Assembly: GCA_023131935.1 (NCBI GenBank)
Contig: JAGLYY010000320.1
Coordinates: 1-6,122, forward strand
Origin: Spirochaetales bacterium
Lineage (GTDB): Bacteria; Spirochaetota; Spirochaetia; JAGLYY01
Length of the DNA stretch: 6,122 nucleotides
Direction: 5' to 3'
Shown: positions 4,709-6,122 of the stretch, one piece after another
Numbering within the stretch: the first letter of the stretch is position 1
How the letters are laid out: each line of letters begins with the position of its first letter
Program-made: the position numbers and the translations under genes
The notes under the pieces: model-generated
The model's input: the letters and a program-made list of their open reading frames with translations, nothing else
What the model was told of the DNA's origin: nothing
Databases searched by the model: none

Positions 4709-6037
4709 GTGAACAGGTATCTGTTTCTATTAGTTATTATTCTTATACCATGCATGGTATCAGCCCAAACGCATACTGATGAAGAGATTGCTCTTGTGTT
4801 TTCCGGCGGAGGCGCGAGAGGAGCATATGAGATTGGAGCATGGAAAGCTCTTTCGGATCTCGGGTTTAAAATAAGCGGTGTTTACGGTTCTTCTGTAGGT
4901 TCAATAAATGGACCTGCTATAATTATGGATGATTATAAAAAAGTAAGAGATCTATGGTTTAAAACCACGTACCTTTCGGTAATGGAACTATCCCAACCGG
5001 CAGAAGATTTATTACGCGGGAATTTTAGGAAACTTTCATTTAAAGATTATATAACTGTCATAAAGGAACTCTGGGCGGATGGCGGAATAGATGTCACCCC
5101 TTTAAAAGAATTGTTAACTGAAGTTATTTCTGAAGAGGAAATCCGTTCTTCCAAAATCGATTACGGTCTTGTAATTTTTTCTGTTTCAAATCTGGAACCG
5201 GAGATGCTCTATATTGATCAAATCCCTCAAGGAGAATTGATTGATTACATTCTTGCAAGCTCCAATTTCCCTCTGTTTAAAAGACAGGAAATTAATGGGG
5301 AGGTTTTTATTGATGGAGGGGTTTATAGTAATGTGCCAATCGAAATGGCATTAAAAAAAGGGTTTAAGGACATTGTTATTGTTGATATTGGACTTCCAAC
5401 GCCTGTTGATATTGTGAATTACTTCACGCGGAACACTGATGATTCATTTAAGTTTACCTTTATTAGGCCCCGGGAGCATTACGGCTCTTCCCTGAATTTT
5501 GAGCCGGAGATATCAAAAAAATATCTGGTTGAAGGCTACCTTGATACAATGCAGGTGTACGGTTATCTACAGGGTGAAAAATATTATATCTATGGATCTG
5601 AAGATATGATTAAAGAAATGTTTGACAGTCTGAATACGGAAAAACAAGAAGAAGCACTTTCTATTCTTGGAGTTGATGAAAATGACAATATAAAGGATTT
5701 ATATTCCGGGCTGGTTTTACCGGTTTTTAAGTCCGCGTTATGGACAGGGTATAACGATAAAACAGGATATGTAAGCTTAAATATCCTTGAAGAGTTAGCA
5801 AAAATGATGGGTATTGAACCTCTTTCAGTCTACACACAGAAGGAACTTTTAGAGAGGATCAATGATAAAACCGAAAGTAACAGATTCAACTATCCGATAA
5901 TTGGTTTTATTAACAGATGGAGGTATGAAAGAATTATAAATTTCCTGGAATACCTGGTTATAAACGCGGGAGATCAAATAGCGCAACCGGAAGGATATGA
6001 TAATTTTATAAATCAGCTGAATGCCCTCCTGGAGTAA
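4709..6037 (+). CDS. Exported patatin-like phospholipase
   Basis: A 442-residue lipid acyl hydrolase of the patatin family. The signal peptide is MNRYLFLLVIILIPCMVSA (1-19), with likely cleavage before Gln20, so the enzyme acts in the periplasm or outside the cell. The catalytic parts are complete: glycine-rich oxyanion loop SGGGARG (32-38), nucleophile elbow GSSVG (60-64) with Ser62, and dyad Asp202 in IDGGVYSNVP (201-210). ASSNFPLF (183-190) is the usual strand-helix element before it. The patatin domain covers about 25-260. Residues about 265-442 are an extra, mostly helical C-terminal region with no membrane segments, unlike the POTRA plus barrel of PlpD-type enzymes; I do not recognise it. 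I chose the GTG start because it begins the signal peptide and follows a purine-rich AAAGGGA (4697-4703), a weak binding site, and the promoter just upstream. The gene is visibly more AT-rich than the ABC operon. Substrate specificity cannot be read from sequence. Confidence 0.95.
   Translation: MNRYLFLLVIILIPCMVSAQTHTDEEIALVFSGGGARGAYEIGAWKALSDLGFKISGVYGSSVGSINGPAIIMDDYKKVRDLWFKTTYLSVMELSQPAEDLLRGNFRKLSFKDYITVIKELWADGGIDVTPLKELLTEVISEEEIRSSKIDYGLVIFSVSNLEPEMLYIDQIPQGELIDYILASSNFPLFKRQEINGEVFIDGGVYSNVPIEMALKKGFKDIVIVDIGLPTPVDIVNYFTRNTDDSFKFTFIRPREHYGSSLNFEPEISKKYLVEGYLDTMQVYGYLQGEKYYIYGSEDMIKEMFDSLNTEKQEEALSILGVDENDNIKDLYSGLVLPVFKSALWTGYNDKTGYVSLNILEELAKMMGIEPLSVYTQKELLERINDKTESNRFNYPIIGFINRWRYERIINFLEYLVINAGDQIAQPEGYDNFINQLNALLE
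4745..4760. repeat. 16-bp perfect palindrome inside the patatin signal-peptide codons
   Basis: ATACCATG joined to CATGGTAT is perfectly self-complementary and lies about 60 bases downstream of the predicted transcription start. It could be a downstream operator, but it may simply follow from the codons for I-P-C-M-V. Confidence 0.35.
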
Positions 6038-6122
6038 CAATAGGTAGGTAGTGAGTGCGTTTTTCATGTTTCTATTTTGCTTCTATTGCTTACAGAACTC
6101 GACCACCAGAATGCTTAGCCCC
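6038..6122. other. Trailing non-coding sequence
   Basis: These 85 bases follow the patatin stop codon. They contain short T-rich runs and a tandem AGGTAGGTAG, but no hairpin-plus-T-run terminator and no gene start that I can support. Confidence 0.5.

Noticed and set aside
4355..4755. Two 94-residue - strand open frames across the lipoprotein and patatin gap
   Set aside because: They span a promoter and two opposite-strand gene ends, and show no domain, start signal or coding-like composition.
1..6122. CRISPR array, tRNA/rRNA gene, insertion sequence or toxin-antitoxin pair
   Set aside because: I looked for regularly spaced repeats, tRNA-like ends, transposase motifs with terminal repeats and small overlapping gene pairs, and found none.

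Overview
The window holds a compact three-gene ABC-2 type export operon, a small lipoprotein gene and a secreted patatin-like phospholipase gene, all on the + strand. Decayed gene remnants lie on both sides of the ABC operon. The lipoprotein signal, a beta-barrel remnant ending in an aromatic residue and strong AGGAGG ribosome binding sites point to a Gram-negative-type (diderm) bacterium. The style of the lipoprotein, barrel and patatin proteins is reminiscent of Spirochaetota. That placement is an impression from protein style and is weak: no RNA gene or marker gene is present.

Layout. (1) Bases 81-505 are a decayed EamA/DMT-family permease. Recognisable segments run through three frames with an in-frame stop, and the second half has a large internal deletion. 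(2) Bases 506-624 carry a promoter with an almost perfect 36-bp palindrome over the -10 and start region, followed by AGGAGG. (3) Bases 625-3643 encode an ATPase and two ABC-2 permeases, with overlapping stop/start codons (TGATG and ATGA). This looks like one heteromeric exporter, of the type with a large extracytoplasmic loop after the first membrane helix (NatB/YhaP-like). (4) Bases 3639-4008 hold two non-intact fragments in different frames: a short piece faintly like the TolB-like/FlgO fold, and the C-terminal strands of an outer-membrane beta-barrel protein. (5) Bases 4034-4537 encode a 167-residue lipoprotein, possibly a fibronectin-III-like beta-sandwich. (6) Bases 4652-4680 form a good sigma-70-type promoter for (7) a 442-residue exported patatin-like phospholipase at 4709-6037 with a complete catalytic dyad. 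(8) The last 85 bases contain no gene or terminator that I can see.

How they work together. The ABC genes should form one complex: two ATPase copies with a heterodimer of the two permeases. Control is probably by a repressor or dimeric regulator binding the palindrome; no regulator gene is in the window. The lipoprotein and phospholipase are both predicted to be exported, but the sequence does not link them to the transporter. The phospholipase has its own promoter and a visibly more AT-rich composition. I see no convincing new multi-gene system. The most useful leads are the operator, the pattern of gene decay around the operon, and the unassigned C-terminal third of the patatin protein.
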